From Deltaproteobacteria bacterium (GTDB lineage: Bacteria; Desulfobacterota; Desulfobacteria; Desulfobacterales; Desulfosarcinaceae): a stretch of DNA of 64,000 nucleotides. The position numbers and the translations under genes were made by a program. Shown here in pieces: positions 8,259 through 16,105 of the stretch. The DNA lies in contig JAHLLR010000009.1 of NCBI GenBank assembly GCA_020444075.1, positions 41,997 through 105,996 on the forward strand, given 5' to 3'. Positions within the stretch are counted from its first letter, which is position 1; each line of letters opens with the position of its first letter. The notes beneath the pieces were generated by a model. It saw only the letters and a list, made by a program, of their open reading frames with translations, did no database searches and had not been told where the DNA came from.

Positions 8259-8277
8259 ATATTCGATATTTGAAGAA

Positions 8278-8297
8278 CCTCGCAGCAAGCTGCGAGG
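8278..8297. repeat. REP-like palindrome, copy 1
   Basis: This is a perfect 20-bp palindrome with 9-bp arms (CCTCGCAGC and GCTGCGAGG) and a two-base AA centre. A similar palindrome with the same GCAAGC core lies 50 bp downstream. No U tract follows on either strand, so it is not an ordinary terminator. Confidence 0.5.
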
Positions 8298-8346
8298 AAT
8301 CTTCGACCGTAAGGAATTCTGTCTATTTTTTTGGTTCGCTCGCTAA

Positions 8347-8366
8347 CCCCGCCGCAAGCGACGGGG
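8347..8366. repeat. REP-like palindrome, copy 2
   Basis: CCCCGCCGC-AA-GCGACGGGG is a palindrome with one mismatch. It shares the GCAAGC core and 20-bp length with the copy at 8278. The stems differ in sequence while the fold is kept, which is typical of dispersed REP-type elements. Confidence 0.45.
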
Positions 8367-8450
8367 AATGCGTTCGCTGTTGCGGTTCAAAAGTGTCGCT
8401 TAGTTGTCCCCGTGTGTTTTCCGATATGCGGTGTAAATGGCAAAAATGCC

Positions 8451-8482
8451 AAAAAGCCCGGCAAGTCGTTGCCGGGCTTTTT
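8451..8482 (-). terminator. Bidirectional intrinsic terminator after the DUF151 gene
   Basis: A 14-bp stem, AAAAAGCCCGGCAA paired with TTGCCGGGCTTTTT, encloses a 4-nt loop. It lies 38 bp past the stop codon of the DUF151 gene and has A/T tracts on both sides, so it can end transcription from either direction. Confidence 0.9.
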
Positions 8483-8519
8483 GGGGGCCTCCTGAAAAAA
8501 TCGATCGACGGTATTTATT

Positions 8520-9017
8520 TTAGACTTTATATTTGCCGAAATCCTCGGGAGATAGCTTTTCAAGATATTTGGCCCACTTTTTCCCCTCTTCGCTATCGTC
8601 CAGGACCTCTCCGGTCGGCTTGCCTGCCTGCGATTTTTCGATCACCCGCTCATCAACGAAGATGGGCGCATGAAAACGCAGGGCCAAGGCAATGGCATCG
8701 CTGGGACGAGCATCCATGGTAAAAGAACGCTCTTGCGAAGCAAAATGGATCTCCGCGTAGAACGTGTTTTCCTTTAGGTCGCAAATGTCTATCCGATTGA
8801 TATGGACGTTGAGCACCTGGGTCAAATTTTTAAACAAATCATGGGTCATCGGGCGGTCGAATTGAATATCCTGAAGGGCCGAAGCTATGGATGTGGCCTC
8901 CAGTAAACCGATCCAAATCGGCAGGGTCTTATCCCCTTCTTCGGTTTTCAAAAGAATAATGGGAGTATTTGACGCAGGATCCATGGCCAGACCCGCAATG
9001 TTTACCTTATGCAGCAA
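8520..9017 (-). CDS. DUF151 bifunctional nuclease family protein
   Basis: The 165-residue protein matches the DUF151 family (~135-residue core plus a charged C-terminal tail): PIILLKTEEGDKTLPIWIG near the start, then the SIASALQ and RPMTHDLF blocks and the ARPSDAIALALRF block. Plant and thermophile members have been described as nucleases acting on DNA and RNA. The bacterial role is unsettled. The apparent start is TTG at 9017, supported by AGGAGA 8 nt upstream. It overlaps the miaB stop by 11 bp, so translation is probably coupled. A strong terminator follows. Confidence 0.88.
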   Translation of the reverse strand: MLHKVNIAGLAMDPASNTPIILLKTEEGDKTLPIWIGLLEATSIASALQDIQFDRPMTHDLFKNLTQVLNVHINRIDICDLKENTFYAEIHFASQERSFTMDARPSDAIALALRFHAPIFVDERVIEKSQAGKPTGEVLDDSEEGKKWAKYLEKLSPEDFGKYKV

Positions 9018-10428
9018 TGGTCGTCTCTCCTTTTCCCTGTGCGGTGTTCATCGGTCCGTTAATCAACCGTCCCCACAGCGAGTGGGCGTATGCACCTTCT
9101 ATCATTATATCCGCAAAGGCCCCTGTCAACAGTTCTTTCTTGGCTAAAAAGTCCTCGGGAACGGCAAAATGGATGATGTGGTTGGATGAGGAGCGACCGG
9201 ACCATTGGATCTGAGAGGCGGCAATGGCCGGATCATCAGGTTTGAGGCCCCGGCTGGGACCTTCCACCAGAACGCGCAGAGTCCGGCCAACCATGGCCTG
9301 GTGCTTTTCCCGGGTGATTCCTTCCTGAAGATTCAGCAATGCCTGAAGTCGCTCCTTCTTGACGGGTTCGGCAATTTTGCCGGAAAAAGCTGCTGAAGGA
9401 GCGCTGGGCCGATCAGAGTACATGAAGGCAAAGAGCCCGTCGTAGCGCACGGATTCAATCAGGTCCAATGTGGCCTGAAATTGACGGTCCGTTTCACCGG
9501 GAAACCCTACGATAAAATCCGAAGTGATGGCGATATCCGGGGATACGGCCCTGAGTCCGGCGATCTTCTCAAGGTAGGCGCTGCGGGTATACTTGCGATT
9601 CATGCGTTTCAAGATTCCATCATCACCGGACTGCACCGGCAGATGGATGTGGTTGCACAGTTTTTCCAAACGGCCAAAGGTGCGCATCAGATCATCGGAA
9701 AGATCTTTGGGATGGGAGGTGGTGAACCGAATCCGGTGCAACCCACCGATAGTGTTCACTCGCGTCAGTAATTCGGCGAAACTGCAAAGTCCTTCCTTGT
9801 TTCCATAGCTGTTGACATTCTGGCCCAGCAGGGTCACTTCCCGGACGCCTTGCGCCACCCGCGTCCGAACCTCTTCCAGGATGCGGTCCGGATGGCGGCT
9901 GGACTCCCTTCCGCGAACATGGGGTACGACACAATAGGTGCAGTAGTTATCGCACCCCCTCATTATGGTGACGAACGCCGATACCTGCCCGTCGGTCAGT
10001 GGACCGGTCACCGGGTCATCAACGTCGATGGTTTCCGACAGCCTCACATCCACGATGCGACACCGGGTGGATTCAATACGCCGAACCATTTCAGGCAGAC
10101 GGAAAATCGCATGGGTTCCGAACACCATGTCCACATGGGGCATCCGTTTTATAATTGCCTCGCCTTCCTGCTGGGCCACGCAACCGCCCACGGCCACAAT
10201 CAGCGACGGGTTGGCGATTTTAATTTTGGCCAGGCGCCCCAATAAACTGAAGGCCTTTTGTTCCGCTTTTTCACGAATGGTGCAGGTATTGACGATAACC
10301 ATGTCCGCCGTTTCGATGGCATCGGTTCCGGTATATCCCAGAGGTGCCAGCACACCGGCAATCTGATTGGCGTCGTATACGTTCATCTGACAACCGATGG
10401 TGCTGATATGCAGCAGTTTCGACTTCAT
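9007..10428 (-). CDS. miaB: tRNA-2-methylthio-N6-dimethylallyladenosine synthase
   Basis: The enzyme is a radical-SAM methylthiotransferase that adds a 2-methylthio group to i6A37 of tRNA. The 473-residue protein has an N-terminal MTTase domain with the three cluster cysteines in STIGCQMNVYD, VNTCTIREKA and VGGCVAQQEG. The radical-SAM motif CxxxCxxC follows in RGCDNYCTYCVVPHVRGRE, and a TRAM domain occupies the last ~65 residues. I placed the start at the ATG at 10428, where homologues begin (MKSKLLHISTIGC). The frame is open up to a GTG at 10521, but the extra 31 residues do not look like this family. It lies between the DUF4911 and DUF151 genes. Confidence 0.95.
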   Translation of the reverse strand: MKSKLLHISTIGCQMNVYDANQIAGVLAPLGYTGTDAIETADMVIVNTCTIREKAEQKAFSLLGRLAKIKIANPSLIVAVGGCVAQQEGEAIIKRMPHVDMVFGTHAIFRLPEMVRRIESTRCRIVDVRLSETIDVDDPVTGPLTDGQVSAFVTIMRGCDNYCTYCVVPHVRGRESSRHPDRILEEVRTRVAQGVREVTLLGQNVNSYGNKEGLCSFAELLTRVNTIGGLHRIRFTTSHPKDLSDDLMRTFGRLEKLCNHIHLPVQSGDDGILKRMNRKYTRSAYLEKIAGLRAVSPDIAITSDFIVGFPGETDRQFQATLDLIESVRYDGLFAFMYSDRPSAPSAAFSGKIAEPVKKERLQALLNLQEGITREKHQAMVGRTLRVLVEGPSRGLKPDDPAIAASQIQWSGRSSSNHIIHFAVPEDFLAKKELLTGAFADIMIEGAYAHSLWGRLINGPMNTAQGKGETTIAA

Positions 10429-10480
10429 TAAAAAAGGTTCCCTTCGGTTCACCGGCCCTCTTACCGTTTCCACCGGCCGG

Positions 10481-10732
10481 TCATGTGCACTTTTCATCCT
10501 TTTCGCCATCAGAACCGGCACGGTCCACCGGAACCACCGTCACGTCGCCGGCAAGGCTGGCCATGATGCCATCCACCATGGCTTCACAACCCGGCGCGAT
10601 GGTGACCTGAACCACGGCCTGTCGGGGGTCCAGGGTGGACATAACGGCCATATTGTCATAGGCTTCAAGGATAAATTTGACAAAGCTGATCTGGCGCCGG
10701 TCCACCCGGTAGCAGCGTTTGGTCGTTTCCAC
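10481..10732 (-). CDS. DUF4911 family small protein
   Basis: The 83-residue protein resembles the DUF4911 family, with the core RISFVKF-like segment followed by LEAYDNMAVMSTLDP and VTIAPGCEAMVDG. Function is unknown. The start is probably GTG at 10732 with AGGGG close upstream. It lies 52 bp upstream of miaB on the same strand and probably begins this operon. It has no membrane segment, and its two cysteines are not in a metal-binding pattern. Confidence 0.72.
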   Translation of the reverse strand: METTKRCYRVDRRQISFVKFILEAYDNMAVMSTLDPRQAVVQVTIAPGCEAMVDGIMASLAGDVTVVPVDRAGSDGEKDEKCT

Positions 10733-10847
10733 TGTCCCCTATCACCTGGCCTTTCCCGTTGACAACCCATAACTTGCAGAGGTGCGGTGAGCGGCGTTTA
10801 CGTGTTTCGTCCTTGTCCGCATCCGATTAATAAGATATGCCCCATCC

Positions 10848-12572
10848 ATGGAAAAACAATGGCACCTTCTCAACCCGGACCCGGAAACCATTCGCACCCT
10901 GTCCCACCAGCTTCAATGCAGTCCTCTTATCGCCAGACTTCTGGCCATTCGGGGCATTCGATCCAAGGTTCAGGCGAACCGATTTCTTCACCCTTCATTA
11001 AGCAGTCTGACCCCGCCATTGGAACTGGCTGGCATGGACGAGGCGGTCCAGCGGATACAGCGGGCCATAGCGAATGACGAAAAAATTCTCGTCTTCGGCG
11101 ATTACGATGCCGACGGCATTACCGCGACAGCCGCCCTCACCGCCTTTCTCAGACGCTGCGGCGCACGGGTCAGCTACTACATCCCCCACCGGATTGTCGA
11201 CGGCTACGGCCTGGGTACCGATTTCATCAAAAACCGGGCGATACCGGCCGGTATCGACCTGATCATTACCGCAGACTGCGGCTCGGACAGCAGTGACGCC
11301 GTATCTCTGGCCCGGCAGGCCGGCATCCATACCATCGTTACCGACCATCATCCGATCGCTCAACTTCCCGGTGATGCAATCGCCGTGATCAACCCCACCC
11401 GGTCGGAATGCCATGCCAATCTTGCCCATCTGGCTGGTGTCGGAGTGGCCTTTTACCTGATCATTGCCCTGCGCACCCACCTGAGAAAGACAGGGGTCTG
11501 GGAAAACCGCCGGGAGCCCAATCTGAAACAGCTATGCGACCTGGTGGCGGTGGGTACCATCGCCGATGTCGCCCCGCTGATCGGTGAAAACCGGGCGCTC
11601 GCCACCGCCGGCCTTCAACAGATCAACCGGGGTGCAAGGCCCGGCATAGCCGAATTGATGCGGCTGAGCAGCTCTCCGGATACACCAACGGATGCGGAAA
11701 CCATCGCATTCAAGCTGGCACCCCGTCTCAATGCGGCAGGCCGCCTGGTGCACGCCCGTATGGCCTGCGAGTTGCTGCTCACCGACGACAGGAAAAAAGC
11801 CGCCCACCTGGCCAAAGCCCTTTGCCGGCTCAACAATCGGCGCCAGTCCATGGAACGCGACCTGCTGGAACTAGTCCAGGACCGGTTAACCCACCCACCG
11901 GGTCAGATCGACCGACCGGTTCTGGTAATAGATGGCAACCACTGGCACGAGGGAATTCTGGGCATTGTCGCCTCTCGTCTCACCCGGCAGTTCAACCGGC
12001 CTGCAGTCGTGATCAGCACCCGAAACGGCAGGGGCAAAGGTTCAGCCCGCAGCATCGACGGCATCGACCTGTCGGCTGCCTTGAAACAGTGTGCGGATCT
12101 TCTGGATCGTTTCGGCGGACATCCCCTGGCGGCGGGACTCTCGCTCCACACCTCCAATATCGCCGCCTTCAAGAGCCGCCTGGAATCGGTAGTGGGGCAG
12201 ATGGCGGCAGATCGTGATGTTAAGCCAACCCTTTCCATCGATGCCCATGTTCCCCTGGACCATATCACGCCGGAACTGATGAGCCACCTGGAACGTCTCG
12301 AGCCTTTCGGTCAGGGAAATCCCTACCCCCTGTTCATGGATACCGGGGTCCGCGTACACGCGACCAAAACCGTCGGTGATCGCCACCGGCAGATGGTTCT
12401 GGAAAGCGGGTCCGGGAATGGTGGAAAATACCCGGCCATTCAGTTCAACGCCACGGGCGAACAGTTGGCGATGGACCGCATAAAAAAAATCGCCTATCGA
12501 CCCCAATGGAATTACTGGAACGGAAGAAAAAGCCTTCAGCTCCTCGTCGAGGAAACCGACCCGGGATCCTGA
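10848..12572 (+). CDS. recJ: Single-stranded-DNA-specific 5'-3' exonuclease RecJ
   Basis: RecJ degrades single-stranded DNA in recombination and mismatch repair. The 574-residue protein has the DHH phosphoesterase motifs in order: VFGDYDADGITATA (~80), ITADCGS (~138), TDHHPI (~160), the LCDLVAVGTIADV region and LNAAGRL. These are followed by the DHHA1 domain with RGKGSARS and FGGHPLAAG, and a C-terminal OB fold. Length is normal for the family. The ATG at 10848 has no clear ribosome site. The 115-bp gap to the divergent DUF4911 gene must hold the promoters, but I see no convincing -35/-10 pair there. Confidence 0.95.
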   Translation: MEKQWHLLNPDPETIRTLSHQLQCSPLIARLLAIRGIRSKVQANRFLHPSLSSLTPPLELAGMDEAVQRIQRAIANDEKILVFGDYDADGITATAALTAFLRRCGARVSYYIPHRIVDGYGLGTDFIKNRAIPAGIDLIITADCGSDSSDAVSLARQAGIHTIVTDHHPIAQLPGDAIAVINPTRSECHANLAHLAGVGVAFYLIIALRTHLRKTGVWENRREPNLKQLCDLVAVGTIADVAPLIGENRALATAGLQQINRGARPGIAELMRLSSSPDTPTDAETIAFKLAPRLNAAGRLVHARMACELLLTDDRKKAAHLAKALCRLNNRRQSMERDLLELVQDRLTHPPGQIDRPVLVIDGNHWHEGILGIVASRLTRQFNRPAVVISTRNGRGKGSARSIDGIDLSAALKQCADLLDRFGGHPLAAGLSLHTSNIAAFKSRLESVVGQMAADRDVKPTLSIDAHVPLDHITPELMSHLERLEPFGQGNPYPLFMDTGVRVHATKTVGDRHRQMVLESGSGNGGKYPAIQFNATGEQLAMDRIKKIAYRPQWNYWNGRKSLQLLVEETDPGS

Positions 12573-12661
12573 GTTGAATCATCCCCATGGTAAATCGGCA
12601 ACCGCCTTTGTCTGCAAACCCTTCACATTGATTTTTAAATCGACACTTTACTTTTTTTTGC

Positions 12662-12691
12662 TTGCAATGGTCCGGAGATCTTTTTTATAAA
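12662..12691 (+). promoter_or_regulatory. Sigma70-like promoter before the 139-residue unknown gene
   Basis: TTGCAA and TATAAA are spaced by 18 bp, about 50 bp upstream of the ATG at 12742. This is the best-matching promoter in the window and suggests that the unknown gene and the RNase Z-like gene start a new transcript after recJ. Confidence 0.5.
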
Positions 12692-12741
12692 GAGACGATC
12701 AGAAGGCATGTACCAATTCCATTAACAACAGGTGACCATCC

Positions 12742-13161
12742 ATGGCAAAAGTTTTCAGGCCCAGCAACCGTGAGTCCAGTATTCTTTCCAGAATCGAATC
12801 TTCGAAAGAACATGCCAAACGCACGGCAATCAATATCGTGAGGGATGACCCAACCCGGTTCGCCAATCCTATCGCCATGAAACTGGTGGAAGAACACTTG
12901 GTAGAAACCACGAATAAGAATGCCCTGGAAGAACAGATCCTCAAATGCCTCGATACGCTGTGCCATGCCGATGAATTTGATGTGGACTACCAGATCGCGC
13001 CCTTCAGGAACCTGGTTCAACAGCCCAACGTAGTCAGCCTGTTTGTGACCGCCTTTGTCATCGAAAAGCTGATTAACCACAAATCGGTGGTGGACATCTT
13101 CGGCTCAGACGCAGACATCTACCTCTGTGTCCACAAGCAGGTTGCCAAGCTTCTTCCCTGA
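12742..13161 (+). CDS. Uncharacterised 139-residue protein
   Basis: I do not recognise the family. The product is soluble and mostly helical, opening MAKVFRPSNRESSILSRIES and including segments such as IVRDDPTRFANPIAMKLVEE and FVTAFVIEKLINHKSVVDIF. There is no signal peptide or transmembrane helix. Its two internal cysteines (CLDTLC) and one near the end (YLCVHKQ) are not in a zinc-ribbon pattern. AGGTGA precedes the ATG at good spacing. The stop is 8 bp from the RNase Z-like gene, so the two are co-transcribed and may act together. Confidence 0.7.
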   Translation: MAKVFRPSNRESSILSRIESSKEHAKRTAINIVRDDPTRFANPIAMKLVEEHLVETTNKNALEEQILKCLDTLCHADEFDVDYQIAPFRNLVQQPNVVSLFVTAFVIEKLINHKSVVDIFGSDADIYLCVHKQVAKLLP

Positions 13162-13169
13162 AGGGAATC

Positions 13170-14189
13170 ATGGGTCCCAGCTTTCTCCCCCGACTGGTCA
13201 ACGGTCCCTTTGACGATCCAGCCTTGTTCGTCTCCTTTAGATACCAAAACCGGGCCATGCTCTTTGATCTGGGAGACATTGCGTCCCTGCCCGCCCGTGA
13301 CATTCTCAAGATTACCCACATTTTTATTTCCCATACCCACATGGACCATTTTGTGGGCTTCGACCGATTGCTGCGCATCTTCCTCGGTCGGGACAAGGGG
13401 CTTTTCCTATGCGGTCCGCAGGGGTTCCTGGCAAATCTGGAGGGTAAGCTGGCGGGCTATTGCTGGAATCTGGTGGAAAATTACGAAAACCGGTTCACCC
13501 TCCAGGCCGTCGAACTGCATCCGGATCGGGCCATCGTCCAAAGCTACCAGTGCCGAGACGGGTTTGCACGGGATGGCAACGTCCGGGAAATGCCTTTCAA
13601 CGGCATCGTTCTGGCCGAACCCTCCGTAACGGTAACCGCGGTTCATCTCGACCATGGCATCCCCGTTTTGGGGTTTGCCCTTCGCGAACAATTTCACATC
13701 AACATCATGAAAGCGCCGCTGGAACGGATGGGGCTGGCCCCGGGCCCCTGGCTGAATCGATTTAAGGCCATGCTCTATCGCGGGGCCGACCCGGGAACGC
13801 CGGTTGCCGTTCCATCACCCAAAAATCCCGGCACCGATTTGACGTTTGCCTTGGGCGAACTCAAATCAGCGATTGCACGCATCACTCCAGGCCAGAGCCT
13901 GGCTTATATTGCCGACGTCGCCGGAACCGCAGAGAATTTTAATAAAATCCGGAATGTTGCAGGAGGCGTGGATCATCTGTTCGTCGAAGCGGCTTTTTCT
14001 CATGCCCACGGGGAAATCGCCAAACGTAAACGGCATCTCACCGCCCGTCAGGCCGGTGAACTCGCCCGTGCCTGCCGGGTAAGGCAGTACAGCCTGTTTC
14101 ACTACTCCCCCCGCTACACGGATGGTCCAGACATGCTTGAAGCGGAAGCGGAAAAAGCCTTTGGTCAGCAGCCTTCAATGCACGCGTGA
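13170..14189 (+). CDS. RNase Z-like metallo-beta-lactamase-fold hydrolase
   Basis: The 339-residue protein has the HxHxDH motif (SHTHMDHFVGFDRLL, ~52-66), the DHGIPVLGF segment near the middle and, close to the C-terminus, EAAFSHAHGEIAKRKRHLTA with QAGELAR and FHYSPRY. That order follows RNase Z, the tRNA 3'-end endonuclease. The substrate-binding arm is not obvious and the C-terminal segment is somewhat divergent. It could be the tRNA processing enzyme or a paralogue. AAGGGA lies immediately upstream of the start. Its TGA stop abuts the convergent mqnC stop with no bases between. Confidence 0.78.
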   Translation: MGPSFLPRLVNGPFDDPALFVSFRYQNRAMLFDLGDIASLPARDILKITHIFISHTHMDHFVGFDRLLRIFLGRDKGLFLCGPQGFLANLEGKLAGYCWNLVENYENRFTLQAVELHPDRAIVQSYQCRDGFARDGNVREMPFNGIVLAEPSVTVTAVHLDHGIPVLGFALREQFHINIMKAPLERMGLAPGPWLNRFKAMLYRGADPGTPVAVPSPKNPGTDLTFALGELKSAIARITPGQSLAYIADVAGTAENFNKIRNVAGGVDHLFVEAAFSHAHGEIAKRKRHLTARQAGELARACRVRQYSLFHYSPRYTDGPDMLEAEAEKAFGQQPSMHA

Positions 14190-15293
14190 TCACAAACCGG
14201 CGGCGCCCGCCGGCACCGGGGGGGCTAATGTTTCCTGAATCCGGTAGAGGGAATCCCGTCTTGCCGGAATAAAACCGGCCCGCTGAATGATGGTGACGAC
14301 ATTGTCGACGGTGGCCTGACGGTTGTGGCCGGCCTCTTTGTGGACATGTTCTTCCACCAGCACTCCGCCAAAATCGTCAGCTCCGGCCAGAAGCCCCAGT
14401 TGCCCGGCTGAAATGCTTTCCGAAAACCAGGATGACTGAATGTGGGGGAAATTATCCAACACCAGCCGGGCCACGGCGATGATTCTCACATATCTGGCCG
14501 GGTGGGCCTGATGTCTCACCTTTTTGGCCAGTGGTGTCCGGCCCGGTTTGAAGGACCAGGGGATAAAACTGGTAAACCCCGAGGTGAGATCCTGAAGGTT
14601 GCGCAACCGGAGGAGATGCTCAACGATGTCTTCATCGGTTTCCACATGGCCGAACATCATGGTGGCGGTGGTCCTGAATCCGATGCGGTGGGCCTTTTCA
14701 CAAACATCGAGCCACTGGTCGGTGGTGGCTTTACGGGGAGCAATGATCTTACGGACCGGTTCGGTGAGGATTTCCGCACCCCCGCCGGGTATGGTGCGAA
14801 TACCGGCATCCCACAGCATCTCCAGCACGTCGGAAACGGAACATTTCTCCTTCTCGGCCATGAAAGCGATCTCCGCCGGGCTGAATGGATGGATGTGCAC
14901 CTGCGGACACACGCTGCGGATAGCCGCAATGTAGGCCTGCCAGTCTCTGAGACCGACTTTTGGATTATGACCGCCCTGCAGCAGCACCGTGGTCGCTCCT
15001 TTTGCGGCGGCGGTTTCCACTTTTTCCGCCACCTCCAGCGGGCTGAGCAGGTAGGTATCTGTATCCCCGTTTTTCCGGCAAAAGGCGCAAAAGGCACAGC
15101 CGGTGACACAAACATTGGTGTAGTTGGGGTTGGTGTCCACCACAAAGGTAACCGTATCGTTCGGAAAGCGACGGGTCCGCTCCTGGTGCGCCAGATTCAT
15201 CAACTGCCCCATCGGCAAATCGCCAAGCAGTTCCAATGCCTGCCTGCGGTCGAACCGTTCTATTTTTTCCTGTCTTGCCATTGTTTTTGCCAT
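14190..15293 (-). CDS. mqnC: Cyclic dehypoxanthinyl futalosine synthase (radical SAM)
   Basis: This enzyme cyclises dehypoxanthine futalosine in the futalosine pathway to menaquinone. The 367-residue protein has the radical-SAM cysteines in NVCVTGCAFCAFCRK (~62-72). The GGHNPK motif is followed by HPFSPAEI and the IPGGGAEIL block shared by MqnC and MqnE. MqnC is chosen over MqnE because the cysteine motif is TGCAFCAFCR and a distinct MqnE lies just upstream. The start at 15293 is 5 bp after the mqnA stop. It is the last gene of the mqn cluster. Confidence 0.94.
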   Translation of the reverse strand: MAKTMARQEKIERFDRRQALELLGDLPMGQLMNLAHQERTRRFPNDTVTFVVDTNPNYTNVCVTGCAFCAFCRKNGDTDTYLLSPLEVAEKVETAAAKGATTVLLQGGHNPKVGLRDWQAYIAAIRSVCPQVHIHPFSPAEIAFMAEKEKCSVSDVLEMLWDAGIRTIPGGGAEILTEPVRKIIAPRKATTDQWLDVCEKAHRIGFRTTATMMFGHVETDEDIVEHLLRLRNLQDLTSGFTSFIPWSFKPGRTPLAKKVRHQAHPARYVRIIAVARLVLDNFPHIQSSWFSESISAGQLGLLAGADDFGGVLVEEHVHKEAGHNRQATVDNVVTIIQRAGFIPARRDSLYRIQETLAPPVPAGAAGL

Positions 15294-15298
15294 TTTCT

Positions 15299-16105
15299 TC
15301 AGCCTGGAGCGTCCACGTTGGTTGCGGTTTGAAAAAGCGGGCGTTGGCCCAGTTTTTCAACTTGCCTGAAAAAAAGCTGCTGACCGAGGATGTCCCGCTC
15401 GTCAAGGCTCCGTCGGATGACCTGGAAATAACGCCGGATGATTGCCGGAGCGAGATCGAGAGTTGCGGCTGCTTCTGGAATGGCCTGCTCAACCAATGAG
15501 GGCTCACGAACCTTAAATTCGTCCAGCCAGGAGGAGATGGAGGATTTGATGGATTCGGAAGCGTCTCTTCTCACCACCCACCGGGCGAAGACAAAGGGAA
15601 GTCGATGGAGGTCAAACCATTGTCGCGAGAGATCGGAGACGAATAATGGTTTTGAATCCCCCGCCGTCTGGCCTTTGACCAGGGCCCGGTCACCGATCAG
15701 CAGTTCGCCATCCGGGACCTGACCGTCGGCGGCAATGTGCGGCAGCCGGCTGAACCCGTGGACCTGCCCCAACAGCAGGTACAGCAGCCGGACGCTCGAG
15801 GCCGACTCCCCGGTGATTCGAATGGTTCTCGGAGAACGCATGTCGTCAAAGGGAACACGTGAGAAAAAAAGCACACTCATGGATTCACCTTCGGCGGCAA
15901 TGCCGAAGCGTCCCACCATTTCCACCACCCCCTCCAGCGCCGCCAGCCCGCCGACCGGTACAGCGGCAGCAGCGACCTTACCGGTCAGAAGGGCCTCGAT
16001 GCTCGCCCTGGGCACCAAGGGCACGAACCGGCATCCGCGGGGCGCGCCCAGCTGCCGGTAGGGGGCCATGTTGGTATAGGGAATCATGGCCACCGGAACG
16101 GTCAC
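15299..16105 (-). CDS. mqnA: Chorismate dehydratase
   Basis: MqnA removes water from chorismate to give 3-enolpyruvylbenzoate, the first step of the pathway. The 268-residue protein has the periplasmic-binding-like MqnA/MqnD fold with IPYTNMAPYRQLG at the N-terminus, AAAAVPVGGLAALEG and IGDRALV. The start is GTG at 16105. GGAG lies upstream, and its GTGA overlaps the mqnE stop by 4 bp, a sign of translational coupling. There is no secretion signal, as expected of a cytosolic enzyme. Confidence 0.88.
   Translation of the reverse strand: MTVPVAMIPYTNMAPYRQLGAPRGCRFVPLVPRASIEALLTGKVAAAAVPVGGLAALEGVVEMVGRFGIAAEGESMSVLFFSRVPFDDMRSPRTIRITGESASSVRLLYLLLGQVHGFSRLPHIAADGQVPDGELLIGDRALVKGQTAGDSKPLFVSDLSRQWFDLHRLPFVFARWVVRRDASESIKSSISSWLDEFKVREPSLVEQAIPEAAATLDLAPAIIRRYFQVIRRSLDERDILGQQLFFRQVEKLGQRPLFQTATNVDAPG

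Larger units (their letters stand above)
8132..8519. other. Intergenic region of about 390 bp with operators, palindromes and a terminator
   Basis: The region is non-coding on both strands as far as I can see. From left to right it holds the promoter and tandem repeats of the response regulator, two 20-bp GCAAGC-type palindromes and a strong bidirectional terminator. An AT-rich half (8200-8280) gives way to a GC-richer half. Confidence 0.7.

Noticed and set aside
8132..8519. CRISPR array or riboswitch in the repeat-bearing spacer
   Set aside because: The repeats are only two palindromes with no spacer periodicity, and no riboswitch-type fold was seen.
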